This document shows positions 16,329-25,866 of a stretch of 64,000 nucleotides of DNA, piece by piece (the stretch's first letter is position 1; each line of letters starts with the position of its first letter). Origin of the DNA: Massilibacteroides sp. (GTDB lineage: Bacteria > Bacteroidota > Bacteroidia > Bacteroidales > Tannerellaceae); the NCBI RefSeq assembly GCF_028705895.1, contig NZ_JAQWCQ010000009.1, forward strand, positions 1-64,000, written 5' to 3'. The position numbers and the translations under genes are program-made. The notes beneath the pieces were generated by a model, which ran no database searches, was not told the origin of the DNA, and saw only the letters and a program-made list of their open reading frames with translations.

Positions 16329-17030
16329 ATGAATAATGAGACACTATCCATTAAAGAATGGGCAGAGGAAGACCGCCCGCGAGAGAAAATGCTACTCAAA
16401 GGCCTGCCCTCACTCAGTGATGCCGAATTGATTGCAATCCTGATCGGATCGGGGAATAAGAATGAAACGGCCGTCCAACTTGCCCAACGTATCCTACTTT
16501 CTGTAAATAACAACCTGAATGCACTGGGGAAACGTTCTGTTAAAGAACTGATTTCAGGTTTTAAAGGAATTGGCGAAGCAAAAGCAATCACGATTTGTGC
16601 TGCTCTGGAATTGGGAAGACGAAGGGCAAAGACGGAACCCGAGGTTAGGGATATAATCAGAAGCAGTCGCGATGGGTATCAGTTATTCTATTCTTTACTC
16701 TGCGACTTACCACACGAAGAACTCTGGGTAGCTTTGTTGAACAGGAGCGGAAAAGTGGTTGAGAAAACCCGTATCAGTCAGGGGGGTATATCAGAAACAA
16801 CGGCCGATTTACGTATTATTCTGAAAGCTGCTGTGACAAATCTGGCTTCGGGCATTATCCTTTGTCATAACCATCCGTCAGGAGCATTACAACCAAGCAA
16901 TCTGGATGATGCACTTACCCGCCGGCTTGCTTCTTCAGCCAAATTGCTTGATATTCGTCTTTTAGACCATCTTATTATTACCGACAGCGGCTATTATAGC
17001 TATGCCGACGAAGGTCGCATTGAGGAATAA
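16329..17030 (+). CDS. radC: RadC-family JAB-domain protein
   Basis: 233 residues. The N-terminal helix-hairpin-helix part reads EEDRPREKMLLKGLPSLSDA then ELIAILIGSG and GFKGIGEAKA. The C-terminal JAB/MPN metal-binding domain has the typical CHNHPSG with a downstream Asp (SNLDDALTRRL) and ends LDHLIITDSGYYSYADEG. The family was named for DNA repair, but that role is doubtful and its biochemistry is unresolved; the zinc ligand motif suggests a metalloprotease- or nuclease-like fold. It follows the efp terminator with no clear -7 box, so it may depend on read-through or a weak promoter. Confidence 0.93.
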   Translation: MNNETLSIKEWAEEDRPREKMLLKGLPSLSDAELIAILIGSGNKNETAVQLAQRILLSVNNNLNALGKRSVKELISGFKGIGEAKAITICAALELGRRRAKTEPEVRDIIRSSRDGYQLFYSLLCDLPHEELWVALLNRSGKVVEKTRISQGGISETTADLRIILKAAVTNLASGIILCHNHPSGALQPSNLDDALTRRLASSAKLLDIRLLDHLIITDSGYYSYADEGRIEE

Positions 17031-17055
17031 ACATTTTCCGTTTTTCGTGGGTTTA

Positions 17056-17083
17056 TTGTATGTAAACTATTTATTTATCTTTG
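17056..17083 (+). promoter_or_regulatory. Promoter of the DUF59/SufT-like gene
   Basis: TTG at 17056-17058, a 17-base gap and TATCTTTG at 17076-17083. Transcription should start near 17087-17090, which makes the ATG at 17102 the first usable start. Confidence 0.6.
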
Positions 17084-17101
17084 CATATAAAAGAAAACAA
17101 T

Positions 17102-17419
17102 ATGGAAAATGAATTCCTTCAAACCGAAGAAGCTATCGTAGCGATGCTTAAAACGGTATATGACCCGGAGATTCCGGTAAATGTCTATGATCTCGGTCTT
17201 ATATATTATGTGGATGTGGACAAGGATAAGAATGTCCGTATCGAAATGACACTGACCGCGCCTAACTGTCCTGCCGCTGATTTTATTGTGGAAGACGTAC
17301 GCATGAAAGTTGAGTCGGTAGATGGGGTAAGATCTGTGGAAATCAACTTAGTATTTGAACCCGAATGGGATAAAGACATGATGTCCGAAGAGGCAAAATT
17401 AGAGTTAGGTTTCCTCTAA
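17102..17419 (+). CDS. DUF59 / SufT-like iron-sulfur assembly factor
   Basis: 105 residues of the MIP18/DUF59 family, implicated in iron-sulfur cluster maturation as the SufT or Mrp-N domain. Diagnostic parts are KTVYDPEIPVNVYDLGLIYY and MTLTAPNCPAADFIVEDV with the conserved Cys56. I start at ATG 17102 because an in-frame upstream codon at 17081 falls inside the -7 box. No sufBCD genes are in the window. The LpxH gene starts 17 bases after the stop and is probably cotranscribed. Confidence 0.88.
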   Translation: MENEFLQTEEAIVAMLKTVYDPEIPVNVYDLGLIYYVDVDKDKNVRIEMTLTAPNCPAADFIVEDVRMKVESVDGVRSVEINLVFEPEWDKDMMSEEAKLELGFL

Positions 17420-17436
17420 GAGGCTAGTTGTTGACC

Positions 17437-18207
17437 ATGGAAAAACAAAGAACAAAGATCTACTTCGCCTCGGATGCGCATTTAGGCGCTCGTTTTCATA
17501 AAGATCCTTTAGCCGTTGAGCAGCGGTTGACTCGTTGGCTTGAATCCATCCGCCAGGATGCGGCAGCCATTTATTTTCTCGGGGATATGTTTGACTACTG
17601 GTACGAATATAAATATGTCGTGCCAAAGGGGTTTGTTCGTTTCCTCGGCAAAGTGGCCGAACTGGCTGATGAAGGAGTAGAAATCCATTTTTTTATCGGG
17701 AATCACGATATCTGGATGTTCGACTATTTGGAAAAAGAAATCGGCGCGACTATCCATAGGGATGTGCTAACGGTTGATTTACTGGGAAAGAGGTTCTTTC
17801 TCGGACATGGTGATGAAGTGGATTACAGAAAACGTAGCTTTCGTCTTATTCGTGCCGTGTTCCGTAATAAATTCTGCCAGTGGCTTTATGGAGGTATTCA
17901 TCCGAGGTGGACGTTCGGCTTTGCATTAGGTTGGTCGCACAGTAGTCGCAAAAGCGGTCTGCAAAACGAATACGCTACAAAATATCAAGGTGAGGATTCC
18001 GAATACCTTGTTCTTTTTGCCAAGGATTATCTGAAAATTCACCCAGATATTAATTTCTTTATTTTCGGCCATCGGCATATCATGCTTGACCTGATGCTCT
18101 CACGCACCTCCCGCCTGCTGATCGCAGGCGATTGGATGCAATATTTCTCCTATATCGTTTGGGATGGTGAGAACTTGTCCCTCGAACAATTCGAGGTTAC
18201 CAGATAA
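17437..18207 (+). CDS. lpxH: UDP-2,3-diacylglucosamine diphosphatase, LpxH-type metallophosphoesterase
   Basis: 256 residues, a calcineurin-like phosphoesterase that makes lipid X in lipid A synthesis. All five metal motifs are present in order: SDAHLG (Asp13, His15), GDMFDYW, GNHD, GHGDEVD and FGHRHIM. The stretch YEYKYVVPKGFVRFLGKVAE is family typical. I start at ATG 17437; an in-frame TTG at 17428 is possible. It is the last gene of a short run with the DUF59 gene. Its last 11 bases overlap the end of the convergent M13 peptidase gene, so the two genes leave no room for a terminator between their stop codons. Confidence 0.88.
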   Translation: MEKQRTKIYFASDAHLGARFHKDPLAVEQRLTRWLESIRQDAAAIYFLGDMFDYWYEYKYVVPKGFVRFLGKVAELADEGVEIHFFIGNHDIWMFDYLEKEIGATIHRDVLTVDLLGKRFFLGHGDEVDYRKRSFRLIRAVFRNKFCQWLYGGIHPRWTFGFALGWSHSSRKSGLQNEYATKYQGEDSEYLVLFAKDYLKIHPDINFFIFGHRHIMLDLMLSRTSRLLIAGDWMQYFSYIVWDGENLSLEQFEVTR

Positions 18208-20233
18208 CGACACGTTCTGCCGGATCAAGGAACATCGGATCAGATGCTTTGATGCCGAACGCGTCGTAGAATGTTTCGATGTTCCGAAGAGCTGCATTTA
18301 CTCTCCATTTACCCAAAGAGTGAACATCAATCTTCGTCAACCGAAGGATTTCTTCATCACGTATATTCTGTCCCCATAAGGTAGCATAGCCAAGATAAAA
18401 CCGTTGATCGTTGGTAAAACCATCAATAGGAGCAGGCGTTTCTTTTCCCTTCAGAGAGTTCTGGTATGCCTGATAAGAGACAAGAAGACCACCATGGTCA
18501 GCAATATTCTCGCCTAAAGTATAACGTCCGTTAGCATGAACGGTATCCAGAACAAGGATATTGTCATACTGTTTTACTAATACGTCTGCACGCTCTGTAA
18601 AACGTTCAGCATCTTCTGCCGTCCACCAGTCGGTCAGATTCCCCTCTTTATCATAATTCCGTCCTTGATCGTCAAAACCGTGCGTCATTTCATGTCCGAT
18701 CACCACACCGATAGCGCCATAATTCACAGCATCATCCGCATCCGCGTTAAAGAAAGGAGGTTGCAAGATCGCCGCCGGGAAACAAATTTCGTTAGTCGTC
18801 GGATTATAATACGCATTTACCGTTTGCGGACTCATATGCCAACGCGTTCTATCTACCGGTTTATTAATATCAGCCAATTGATACTCCATATCGAAGATCG
18901 AAGAACGACACACATTAGTCCAATAAGAATCCGGTTGGATATCCAAACCGCTATAATCACGCCATTTGTCAGGATAACCTATTTTCACAGCAAAAGAAGC
19001 TAATTTTTCTTCTGCCTTCGCTTTTGTTTCGTCTCCCATCCAGGTCAGCTCACGGATTCGTTCGCCTAAAGCCTGTTGCAGGTTATTCACTAAAGTCAGC
19101 ATTTTTTCTTTCGAAGAAGCCGGGAAATATTTGGTTACATACATCTGCCCTACTGCTTCACCCAAAGAACCGTTCACTGTATTCAATGCCCGCTTCCAAC
19201 GCGGCTGTTGTTCTTGTTTTCCGGAAAGCGTCTTTCCATAAAAATCGAACGATGCAGCCACAAAATCATCACTCAGATACGGAGCGGCAGCATTCAATAA
19301 ATTATAACTCAAATAATACTTCTGTTCCTCAAGCGTTTGATTCTTGAACACCTTATCAAGATTGACAAAGAAATTCAATTGCTTAGGATCCAGATCGGTT
19401 ACATCCTTCACTCCTAAACCTGCAAAGAAAGCATCCCAATTCATCCAGCCTGCTTTGCTTTTAAAATCAGCGTAGGACATTTTATTATAGTTCTTCTGAG
19501 AATCGCGTAAAGCCTCACGGGTATAAGATACTTCCGCAATACCTGTTTCCGTTTTCATAACGGCCTCAGTTGCAGCAGTAGCTTGTTCTGCACTAAAGCC
19601 GGCTAAAGTGAACAACTTATTAATATAGACCTTATACGCGTCACGAATACTTTCCATATTGGCATCAGCTTGAAGGTAATAATCCCGATCGCCCAAGCCT
19701 AATCCTGCCTGATAGAGCTGAATAATATTCATGGAACTATTCTTCTCATCAGCAGAAACAAAGAATGCAAAATAGGGATAAGCACCTTCCCTCTGTAAGG
19801 TGGCGATCATAGAAGCAACACCATCAGTATTTTCGATTGCGGATATAGCGTCCAATTGTTCTTTAACCGGAGTAGCTCCTTCCGAGTTCAGTTTTACGCT
19901 GTCCAGCCCAAGAGCATATAACGTAGCGATCTTATCACCGATACTTCCCTTTTCGTGCTGAGTGGAACTGAGCTCTTCTATCAAATCACGTAATTGTGTC
20001 TGATTGTCTTCACGAAGTTGATCAAATGTCCCAAAGCGGGCATATTCGGGTTTCAACGGATTGTTCTTAATCCAACCTCCGCATGCATATTGATAAAAAT
20101 CCTCACCCGCAGTAACTGTGGTATCCATATTAGCCGGATTAAAGGCTAAAACTTTCGTCTCTTTTTGTGGGGAAGAACAACCGGCCAAAGCGACAACGCT
20201 TGCAGCCAAAAGTGGTAACATTTTATTATTCAT
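18197..20233 (-). CDS. M13-family zinc metallopeptidase lipoprotein (PepO/neprilysin-like)
   Basis: 678-residue secreted endopeptidase. A lipoprotein signal peptide (AASVVALAGC, Cys19) opens it, then the M13 N-domain (TAGEDFYQYACGGWIKNNPL). The catalytic site is GHEMTH (His514, Glu515, His518) with ENIAD (Glu575 to Asp579), both intact. NAYYNPTTNEICFPAAILQP and the C-terminal WRVNAALRNIETFYDAFGI are typical; the usual end, RVW or VVIW, is present. Probably attached to the periplasmic or outer surface and degrades oligopeptides. It overlaps the 3' end of lpxH by 11 bases and is transcribed alone. Confidence 0.95.
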   Translation of the reverse strand: MNNKMLPLLAASVVALAGCSSPQKETKVLAFNPANMDTTVTAGEDFYQYACGGWIKNNPLKPEYARFGTFDQLREDNQTQLRDLIEELSSTQHEKGSIGDKIATLYALGLDSVKLNSEGATPVKEQLDAISAIENTDGVASMIATLQREGAYPYFAFFVSADEKNSSMNIIQLYQAGLGLGDRDYYLQADANMESIRDAYKVYINKLFTLAGFSAEQATAATEAVMKTETGIAEVSYTREALRDSQKNYNKMSYADFKSKAGWMNWDAFFAGLGVKDVTDLDPKQLNFFVNLDKVFKNQTLEEQKYYLSYNLLNAAAPYLSDDFVAASFDFYGKTLSGKQEQQPRWKRALNTVNGSLGEAVGQMYVTKYFPASSKEKMLTLVNNLQQALGERIRELTWMGDETKAKAEEKLASFAVKIGYPDKWRDYSGLDIQPDSYWTNVCRSSIFDMEYQLADINKPVDRTRWHMSPQTVNAYYNPTTNEICFPAAILQPPFFNADADDAVNYGAIGVVIGHEMTHGFDDQGRNYDKEGNLTDWWTAEDAERFTERADVLVKQYDNILVLDTVHANGRYTLGENIADHGGLLVSYQAYQNSLKGKETPAPIDGFTNDQRFYLGYATLWGQNIRDEEILRLTKIDVHSLGKWRVNAALRNIETFYDAFGIKASDPMFLDPAERVVIW

Positions 20234-20310
20234 TATTCTACTTACTTTAAAGTTCTATTATTGAGATGTAAAATTAATATATTTTTAACTCCTTTTGGAA
20301 ATGAGCATGA

Positions 20311-20349
20311 TAAAATAAGGGCGGATCCAAACGATGTCAGAGCCGCCCC
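20311..20349 (-). terminator. Terminator downstream of ackA
   Basis: Read on the minus strand, GGGCGG (20348-20343) pairs with CCGCCC (20324-20319) and is followed by a T-rich tract. A second hairpin, AGGATTAG/CTAATCCT (20378-20385 with 20355-20362), lies between it and the ackA stop at 20392. Confidence 0.65.
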
Positions 20350-20391
20350 GGAATCTAATCCTTTAGTGTAAGCTGTGAGGATTAGTAACAA

Positions 20392-21597
20392 TTATTGTTC
20401 ATTGGTCAGTATTTCCATTGTGTCAGACGCAATCATAAACTCCTCATCTGTCGGAACGACCATGACGGTCACTTTGCTGTCTGGTGCGCTGATAACCATT
20501 TCCTGGCCGCGCATTTTATCATTCTTTGCTTCATCAAGTTTGATTCCCATGTATTCCATGTTGCGGCAAACTTCAGCTCGTGTACTCCATTGATTCTCTC
20601 CTACTCCACCGGTGAACACTAAAATATCCACTCCGCCAAGTGCTGCGGCATAAGCTCCGATATATTTTTTGATGCGGTAATTATATACCTGAAGAGCAAG
20701 GATTGCCTTTTTATCTCCTTCGGCAACGGCTGTTTCAATCTCACGCATATCAGAAGAAATGCCTGAAAGGCCAAATACCCCACTTTGCTTATTGATCAGG
20801 TCGGACAAACCTTTTGCATCAAGTCCTTCCTTATCCATAATAAAAGAAAGAGCACCGGCATCCACGTCTCCACAACGTGTTCCCATCAACAGTCCTTCAA
20901 CCGGAGTAAGTCCCATAGAAGTATCTACACTTTTTCCGTCTTTGATCGCTGTGATCGAACCCCCATTACCGATATGAGCCGTAATAATACGTTGTTTCTC
21001 GTAAGGCACACCTAATACGTCACAGGCTCTTTTGGAAACATACCTGTGACTTGTTCCGTGGAATCCGTAACGGCGTATTCCGTATTTCTTATAAAGAGAA
21101 TAAGGCAAACCGTACATATAAGCATAATCAGGCATAGTCTGGTGGAAGGCGGTATCAAACACCCCTACCTGACGGATACCCGGAATCAACGTACTCATAG
21201 CACGTATTCCTTTTAGATTCGGGGGATTATGCAGAGGAGCCAGGTCAATACATTCTACCATCTTGGCAATTACATCGTCTGTAATTTCCACACTGCTGTT
21301 GAATTCTTCTGCTCCGTGTACTACACGATGTCCAACAGCCCCGATTTCATCGTATGATTTGATGCAACCATATTTTTCGTCCGTCAGAATGCTAAGGATA
21401 AACTGAATTGCCGCATTGTGTTCAGGCAATTCTTTTTCCATGACTATCTTTTTATCGTCCGGCAATGTGAATTTGAGGAATGATCCTGGTAACCCGAGTT
21501 TCTCAACTCCTCCCTGAGCCATCACCTCCTGTTTTTCCATGTCAAACAACTTATATTTGACAGATGAACTTCCACAGTTCAATACCAAAATTTTCAT
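20392..21597 (-). CDS. ackA: Acetate kinase
   Basis: 401-residue cytosolic enzyme that converts acetyl phosphate and ADP to acetate and ATP. The start MKILVLNCGSSSVKYKLF and the central GFHGTSHRYVSKRA are the two family signatures; GNGGSITAIKDGKSVDTSMG and FTGGVGENQWSTR complete the active site. Normal length. It lies 16 bases downstream of pta in the same direction, the classical acetate-forming ATP pathway of fermentative bacteria. Two hairpins follow its stop. Confidence 0.98.
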   Translation of the reverse strand: MKILVLNCGSSSVKYKLFDMEKQEVMAQGGVEKLGLPGSFLKFTLPDDKKIVMEKELPEHNAAIQFILSILTDEKYGCIKSYDEIGAVGHRVVHGAEEFNSSVEITDDVIAKMVECIDLAPLHNPPNLKGIRAMSTLIPGIRQVGVFDTAFHQTMPDYAYMYGLPYSLYKKYGIRRYGFHGTSHRYVSKRACDVLGVPYEKQRIITAHIGNGGSITAIKDGKSVDTSMGLTPVEGLLMGTRCGDVDAGALSFIMDKEGLDAKGLSDLINKQSGVFGLSGISSDMREIETAVAEGDKKAILALQVYNYRIKKYIGAYAAALGGVDILVFTGGVGENQWSTRAEVCRNMEYMGIKLDEAKNDKMRGQEMVISAPDSKVTVMVVPTDEEFMIASDTMEILTNEQ

Positions 21598-21613
21598 TTC
21601 TTTCTTTTTATGA

Positions 21614-22630
21614 TTACTTATTAATTGCCTTTGCTCCGATCGCCTGGTTTACCGTAATTGCGACCATATTATAAATGTCGTCAGCAGAACAACCTCTTGA
21701 AAGATCATTTACGGGAGCAGCCATTCCCTGAAGAATAGGCCCTACGGCTAATGCATTTCCCAAACGTTCTACTAATTTATAGGCAATATTACCAACTTCA
21801 AGAGTCGGGAAAACCAACACATTTGCGTGACCGGCAATTTCACTGCCCGGAGCTTTCTTTTGTCCGACAGCAGGAACAAGCGCAGCATCTGCCTGCAACT
21901 CTCCGTCTATTTTCAATTCCGGAGCCATCTCTTTAGCAATGCGGGTAGCTTCGACTACTTTATCTACCATTTCGTGAGAGGCACTGCCTTTTGTTGAGAA
22001 ACTCAACATGGCTACGCGTGGCTCTACACCTACAATATTTTTCGTTGTGCTTGCTGTCGATATGGCTATCTGTGCAAGTTCCGGAGCTGTAGGATTCGGC
22101 ATAACAGCGCAGTCAGCAACGACTACAATGCCATCTTCGCCATATATTTTATTCTGAGTAAAAAGCAAAAAGGCTCCTGATACGCAACTGATACCGGGGG
22201 CTGTTTTGATAATCTGCAACGCGGGACGAAGCACATCTCCTGTCGTATTTTCTGCACCGGCTATTTCTCCGTCAGCATCACCGGCTTTAATAATCAGACA
22301 AGCAAGATATAGCGGATTCTCTACAAGAGAAGCTGCTTTTTCCGGAGTCATTCCTTTTTTCTCACGTAGTTTCAGCAGTATATCTGCATATTCCTGTTTC
22401 TTTTCATGAGATTTAGGATCAATCAAAGTTGCCTTTGAAATATTAGACAACTTTAATTCATTGGCTTTTTTCCTGATCTCGGCAGGATCACCGATTAGAA
22501 TAATTGTGGCAATTTCATCAGCAAGCAGACGGTCGGCTGCTTTTAACGTACGCTCTTCCAACCCTTCCGGCAGAACAATACGTTGTTTGTTTGATTTTGC
22601 ACGGGCGAAGACATCTTGCATTAAGTCCAT
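21614..22630 (-). CDS. pta: Phosphate acetyltransferase
   Basis: 338-residue short-form enzyme that makes acetyl phosphate from acetyl-CoA. It begins MDLMQDVFARAKSNKQRIVL and has LPEGLEERTLKAADRLLADE, DADGEIAGAENTTGDVLRPA and the late MAAPVNDLSRGCSADDIYNM, all family typical. There is no N-terminal DRTGG/regulatory extension as in the long E. coli form. First gene of pta-ackA. A minus-strand -7 box (TATTTTTG at 22687-22680) precedes it by 50 bases. Confidence 0.97.
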   Translation of the reverse strand: MDLMQDVFARAKSNKQRIVLPEGLEERTLKAADRLLADEIATIILIGDPAEIRKKANELKLSNISKATLIDPKSHEKKQEYADILLKLREKKGMTPEKAASLVENPLYLACLIIKAGDADGEIAGAENTTGDVLRPALQIIKTAPGISCVSGAFLLFTQNKIYGEDGIVVVADCAVMPNPTAPELAQIAISTASTTKNIVGVEPRVAMLSFSTKGSASHEMVDKVVEATRIAKEMAPELKIDGELQADAALVPAVGQKKAPGSEIAGHANVLVFPTLEVGNIAYKLVERLGNALAVGPILQGMAAPVNDLSRGCSADDIYNMVAITVNQAIGAKAINK

Positions 22631-22679
22631 AACAAGGAGATTATTTTATATTATTTTAGATTTTTTGCGTTGACGCCCA

Positions 22680-22687
22680 CAAAAATA
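22680..22687 (-). promoter_or_regulatory. -7 box of pta-ackA
   Basis: Minus strand reads TATTTTTG. TTTTGC further upstream (22716-22711) is a possible -33 but the gap of about 24 bases is long. Confidence 0.45.
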
Positions 22688-22758
22688 CACAATAATGCAA
22701 TATGGAGTTTGCAAAATGAGGCATACTTTTACACCTCTACTTGCCAGATTTAGAATAT

Positions 22759-23550
22759 TTAACAGTAGTTCTTCACTTCTCTTTCACCCGTAAGAATTTG
22801 TTGTAAATCTTCAACACTTACACCAATCTCAATCTTTCCGTTATGAGCTATGGAAATCTTCCCTCTTTCTTCGGAAACAACAATAACAAGAGCATCCGTT
22901 TCCGTAGATAGTCCTAAGGCTGAGCGATGTCTTAATCCGAAATCTTTGGGAATATCCATTCGCTGGGCAACAGGCAGAATACATCCTGCCGCACGAATCT
23001 GATTACCGGCAATTATCATTGCACCGTCATGAAGCGGACTATTCTTAAAGAATACATTTTCAATAAGGCGGGCATTAGGGTCTGCGTTAAACATCTCACC
23101 GGTATGTATGTACATGGACAAATCCATGGCTTGTTGTATAGCAATCAGGGCTCCGGTTTTTTTCTTTGCCATGTTCATGCAAGCTAACACAACAGGAGCT
23201 ACGTATTTCTTTTCATTTTGAGCCGGAGAATTATCGGGGGTAAACAATTTGGTAAGGAATTGCCAACGTCTATGCGAGCCGAGCATAACTAAAAAGCGTC
23301 GTATTTCATCTTGAAAAAGCACCACAAGTACTATAAAACCAAAACTTACGATCTTGTCCATTATAGCACCGAGCAGTCTCATTTCCAGAATCTGAGAAAC
23401 GACAATCCAAAGAACAATAAATGATACGACTCCGCTGAAGATAGAGATGGCTCCGGAGTTCTTCATCAATTTGTAAGTTTGGTATAAGAGGAAAGCGACA
23501 AGCGCTACGTCAATCAGGTCTTTTATGCCAAAGTGCATCCACATAATCAA
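22759..23550 (-). CDS. cdaA: Diadenylate cyclase CdaA (c-di-AMP synthase)
   Basis: 263-residue membrane enzyme that makes cyclic di-AMP from two ATP. Three hydrophobic segments occupy roughly residues 12-30, 36-55 and 67-80. The cytosolic DAC domain carries the two catalytic motifs: DGA at 175-177 and RHR at 207-209 (GLRHRSALGLSTETDALVIV). Length and layout match CdaA (DacA). The gene overlaps the end of folP by 4 bases and is translated with it. CdaR and GlmM, its usual Firmicutes partners, are not here. c-di-AMP typically governs potassium and osmotic balance. Confidence 0.95.
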   Translation of the reverse strand: MIMWMHFGIKDLIDVALVAFLLYQTYKLMKNSGAISIFSGVVSFIVLWIVVSQILEMRLLGAIMDKIVSFGFIVLVVLFQDEIRRFLVMLGSHRRWQFLTKLFTPDNSPAQNEKKYVAPVVLACMNMAKKKTGALIAIQQAMDLSMYIHTGEMFNADPNARLIENVFFKNSPLHDGAMIIAGNQIRAAGCILPVAQRMDIPKDFGLRHRSALGLSTETDALVIVVSEERGKISIAHNGKIEIGVSVEDLQQILTGEREVKNYC

Positions 23551-24389
23551 AGTGCATTAGTATATTTTGAAACAAGACGAACAGCCTCATGGGCTGCTCT
23601 CACATCATGTACACGGAGTATATCTGCTCCGTTCATCAAGGCGATTGTGTTTAATACGGTCGTACCATTAAGACTTTCTTCCGGAGTAGTTTCCAGAAAT
23701 TTATAAATCATGCTTTTCCGCGATATTCCCACAAGAAGAGGCAATTCCAGCAACGAGAAATCGTTTAAATGATGCATCAACCGATAGTTCTGATCTAAAG
23801 TCTTGCTGAATCCGAATCCGGGATCTAAAATAACATCATTCACGCCGGCAAGATGTAGCTGTCTGACTTTTTCTGCAAAATAGATCAGCATTTCACCAAT
23901 CAGATCGTCGTATTTCGTCTGCTGTTGCATGGTTTGCGGCGTACCTCTCATATGCATCAGGACATAGGGAACTTGCAACTGGGCAATAATATCAAACATG
24001 TTTTCATCTAACTGTCCTCCTGAAATGTCATTGATTATGGAGACACCATATTCTTCAACACTACGACGTGCTATTCCGGACCGGAACGTATCCACAGAAA
24101 TAATAGCGTCGGGATAATGCCGGTTTAATATAGTAAGAGCAACGGACAATCGCCTCATCTCTTCTTCTTCATCAACAAGCAACGCGTCCGGACGCGAAGA
24201 GTAGCCTCCGATATCGATTATTGCTCCTCCCTCGGAGAGTATCGTTTGTATTCTTTCTTCAATCTCTTTTTCGGTCTCTTTCCGACTTCCTGAAAAGAAT
24301 GAGTCTGGGGTAACATTTAGAATCCCCATAATTACAGGCTTATCTATAGGTGTGATAACACCCTTAATATTGAGAGACTTATAATTCAT
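23547..24389 (-). CDS. folP: Dihydropteroate synthase
   Basis: 280-residue enzyme of folate synthesis joining p-aminobenzoate to hydroxymethyl dihydropterin pyrophosphate. Signatures in order: MGILNVTPDSFFSGSRKETE, IDIGGYSSRPDA, IISVDTFRSGIARRSVEEYG, INDISGG, VLMHMRGTPQTMQ, ILDPGFGFSKTLDQNY, LLVGISRKSMIY and the C-terminal LRVHDVRAAHEAVRL. The second motif reads GGYSSRP where many enzymes have GGESTRP. It overlaps cdaA by 4 bases and is divergent from murF. Confidence 0.96.
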   Translation of the reverse strand: MNYKSLNIKGVITPIDKPVIMGILNVTPDSFFSGSRKETEKEIEERIQTILSEGGAIIDIGGYSSRPDALLVDEEEEMRRLSVALTILNRHYPDAIISVDTFRSGIARRSVEEYGVSIINDISGGQLDENMFDIIAQLQVPYVLMHMRGTPQTMQQQTKYDDLIGEMLIYFAEKVRQLHLAGVNDVILDPGFGFSKTLDQNYRLMHHLNDFSLLELPLLVGISRKSMIYKFLETTPEESLNGTTVLNTIALMNGADILRVHDVRAAHEAVRLVSKYTNAL

Positions 24390-24447
24390 TAAACCGATGA
24401 TTGATAAACTAACTATTACAAAAGTACGTAATTATTATAATATGCTT

Positions 24448-24455
24448 TACATTTG
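24448..24455 (+). promoter_or_regulatory. -7 box of murF
   Basis: TACATTTG matches TAnnTTTG. It covers an in-frame TTG at 24453, so translation should start downstream, at ATG 24492. No clear -33 TTG is visible. Confidence 0.5.
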
Positions 24456-24491
24456 CCCTTAATTAATAACATCAACATAGATAACCCCTTT

Positions 24492-25775
24492 ATGACTATT
24501 CCTGAATTATACCAATTGTTTATTCATCATCCGCAAATAACTACTGATAGCAGAAACTGTCCGAAAGGTTCTTTGTTTTTCGCTTTGCGAGGCGACAAAT
24601 TCGATGGGAACAACTATGCAGAGCAAGCGTTGTCTATTGGTGCCGCTTATGCGGTAATTGATAATCCGGAATCTTATTCCGGAGAACGGACTATTCTGGT
24701 GGAAGACAGTCTTAAGACCTTACAACAATTAGCTCATCATCATCGGAAGGTACTTGGAATACCGGTAATCGGCATCACGGGAACAAACGGAAAGACGACA
24801 ACGAAAGAGTTGATAGCAACCGTGCTTTCGTCTAAGTTCAACCTGCTTTATACCGAAGGGAATCTGAATAACCAGATTGGTGTGCCGCTTACTTTACTGA
24901 AACTTAACCATGATCACGAATTAGCCGTTATTGAAATGGGCGCAAGTCATCCGGGCGATATCGCCGAACTGGCCGCGATTGCGATGCCTAATTACGGTAT
25001 TATAACGAACATCGGGCATGCTCATCTGGAGGGATTTGGTTCAATAGAAGGTGTTACTAAAACCAAAGGCGAATTATATGATTTCCTGCGCAAAATAAAA
25101 GGGATCATCTTCATAAATAAAGACGACAAACGATTGCAGGACATTGCGAAGGGGTTAGAGCAGGTGACATACGGAGAGGACGAAACGTCTTTTGCATCGG
25201 GACATGTTGTAGATAATACCCCGTTTCTTGTTTTCAACTGGAAACAGCAAGGGAAAATACATACGGTTGAAACGCACCTCATCGGAGAATACAATTTAGA
25301 CAATCTCCTGGCGGCAGTTGCAGTGGGACGGTATTTTAAAATTCCGGCAGAACGGATAAGTCGTGCGATTACAGCTTACGAACCAACGAATAAACGTTCT
25401 CAGTTACTCAACACGGATCACAACACATTAATTGTTGATGCATACAACGCGAATCCGAGCAGTATGAAAGCTGCATTGGAGAACTTCAATGCACTTAAAG
25501 TAAGCCCTAAAGCCATAATATTGGGAGATATGTTTGAACTTGGAGAGACATCATTAGCAGAACATGCAGGCATTGTAGATTTAATAAAAACCGGCAAGTA
25601 TGACAAAGTTTTTCTCTGTGGTGATCATTTTGCTCAGACAGGAAAGACTTACCAAACCTTCCCGACGACCAACGAACTGCTCACTTATTTGAAAGAGAAC
25701 CCTTTAACAGGCTATCATATCCTTATTAAAGGATCTCGTGGCATGGCATTAGAAAAAGCCATATCTGTATTATAA
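24492..25775 (+). CDS. murF: UDP-N-acetylmuramoyl-tripeptide--D-alanyl-D-alanine ligase MurF
   Basis: 427-residue cytosolic ligase that adds D-Ala-D-Ala to the peptidoglycan precursor. It shows the Mur ligase plan: N-terminal substrate domain (TTDSRNCPKGSLFFALRGDK), ATP-binding GITGTNGKTTTKELIATVLS, the central IEMGASHPGDIAELAAIAMP and NIGHAHLEGFGS, then the C-terminal domain with VDAYNANPSSMKAALENF and ILGDMFELGETSLAEH. I chose ATG 24492 because the upstream in-frame TTG lies inside the -7 box. It stands alone, outside the mra cluster, as is common for Bacteroidales murF. It ends before a palindromic convergent terminator. Confidence 0.96.
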   Translation: MTIPELYQLFIHHPQITTDSRNCPKGSLFFALRGDKFDGNNYAEQALSIGAAYAVIDNPESYSGERTILVEDSLKTLQQLAHHHRKVLGIPVIGITGTNGKTTTKELIATVLSSKFNLLYTEGNLNNQIGVPLTLLKLNHDHELAVIEMGASHPGDIAELAAIAMPNYGIITNIGHAHLEGFGSIEGVTKTKGELYDFLRKIKGIIFINKDDKRLQDIAKGLEQVTYGEDETSFASGHVVDNTPFLVFNWKQQGKIHTVETHLIGEYNLDNLLAAVAVGRYFKIPAERISRAITAYEPTNKRSQLLNTDHNTLIVDAYNANPSSMKAALENFNALKVSPKAIILGDMFELGETSLAEHAGIVDLIKTGKYDKVFLCGDHFAQTGKTYQTFPTTNELLTYLKENPLTGYHILIKGSRGMALEKAISVL

Positions 25776-25866
25776 AACACCCATCGGCAGGATTAAACAG
25801 TCACTGATTCAGCTCCGTTAACCGGCATTTTTTCTTTGTTGAAAATCAACAACAAAATCAGCACAA

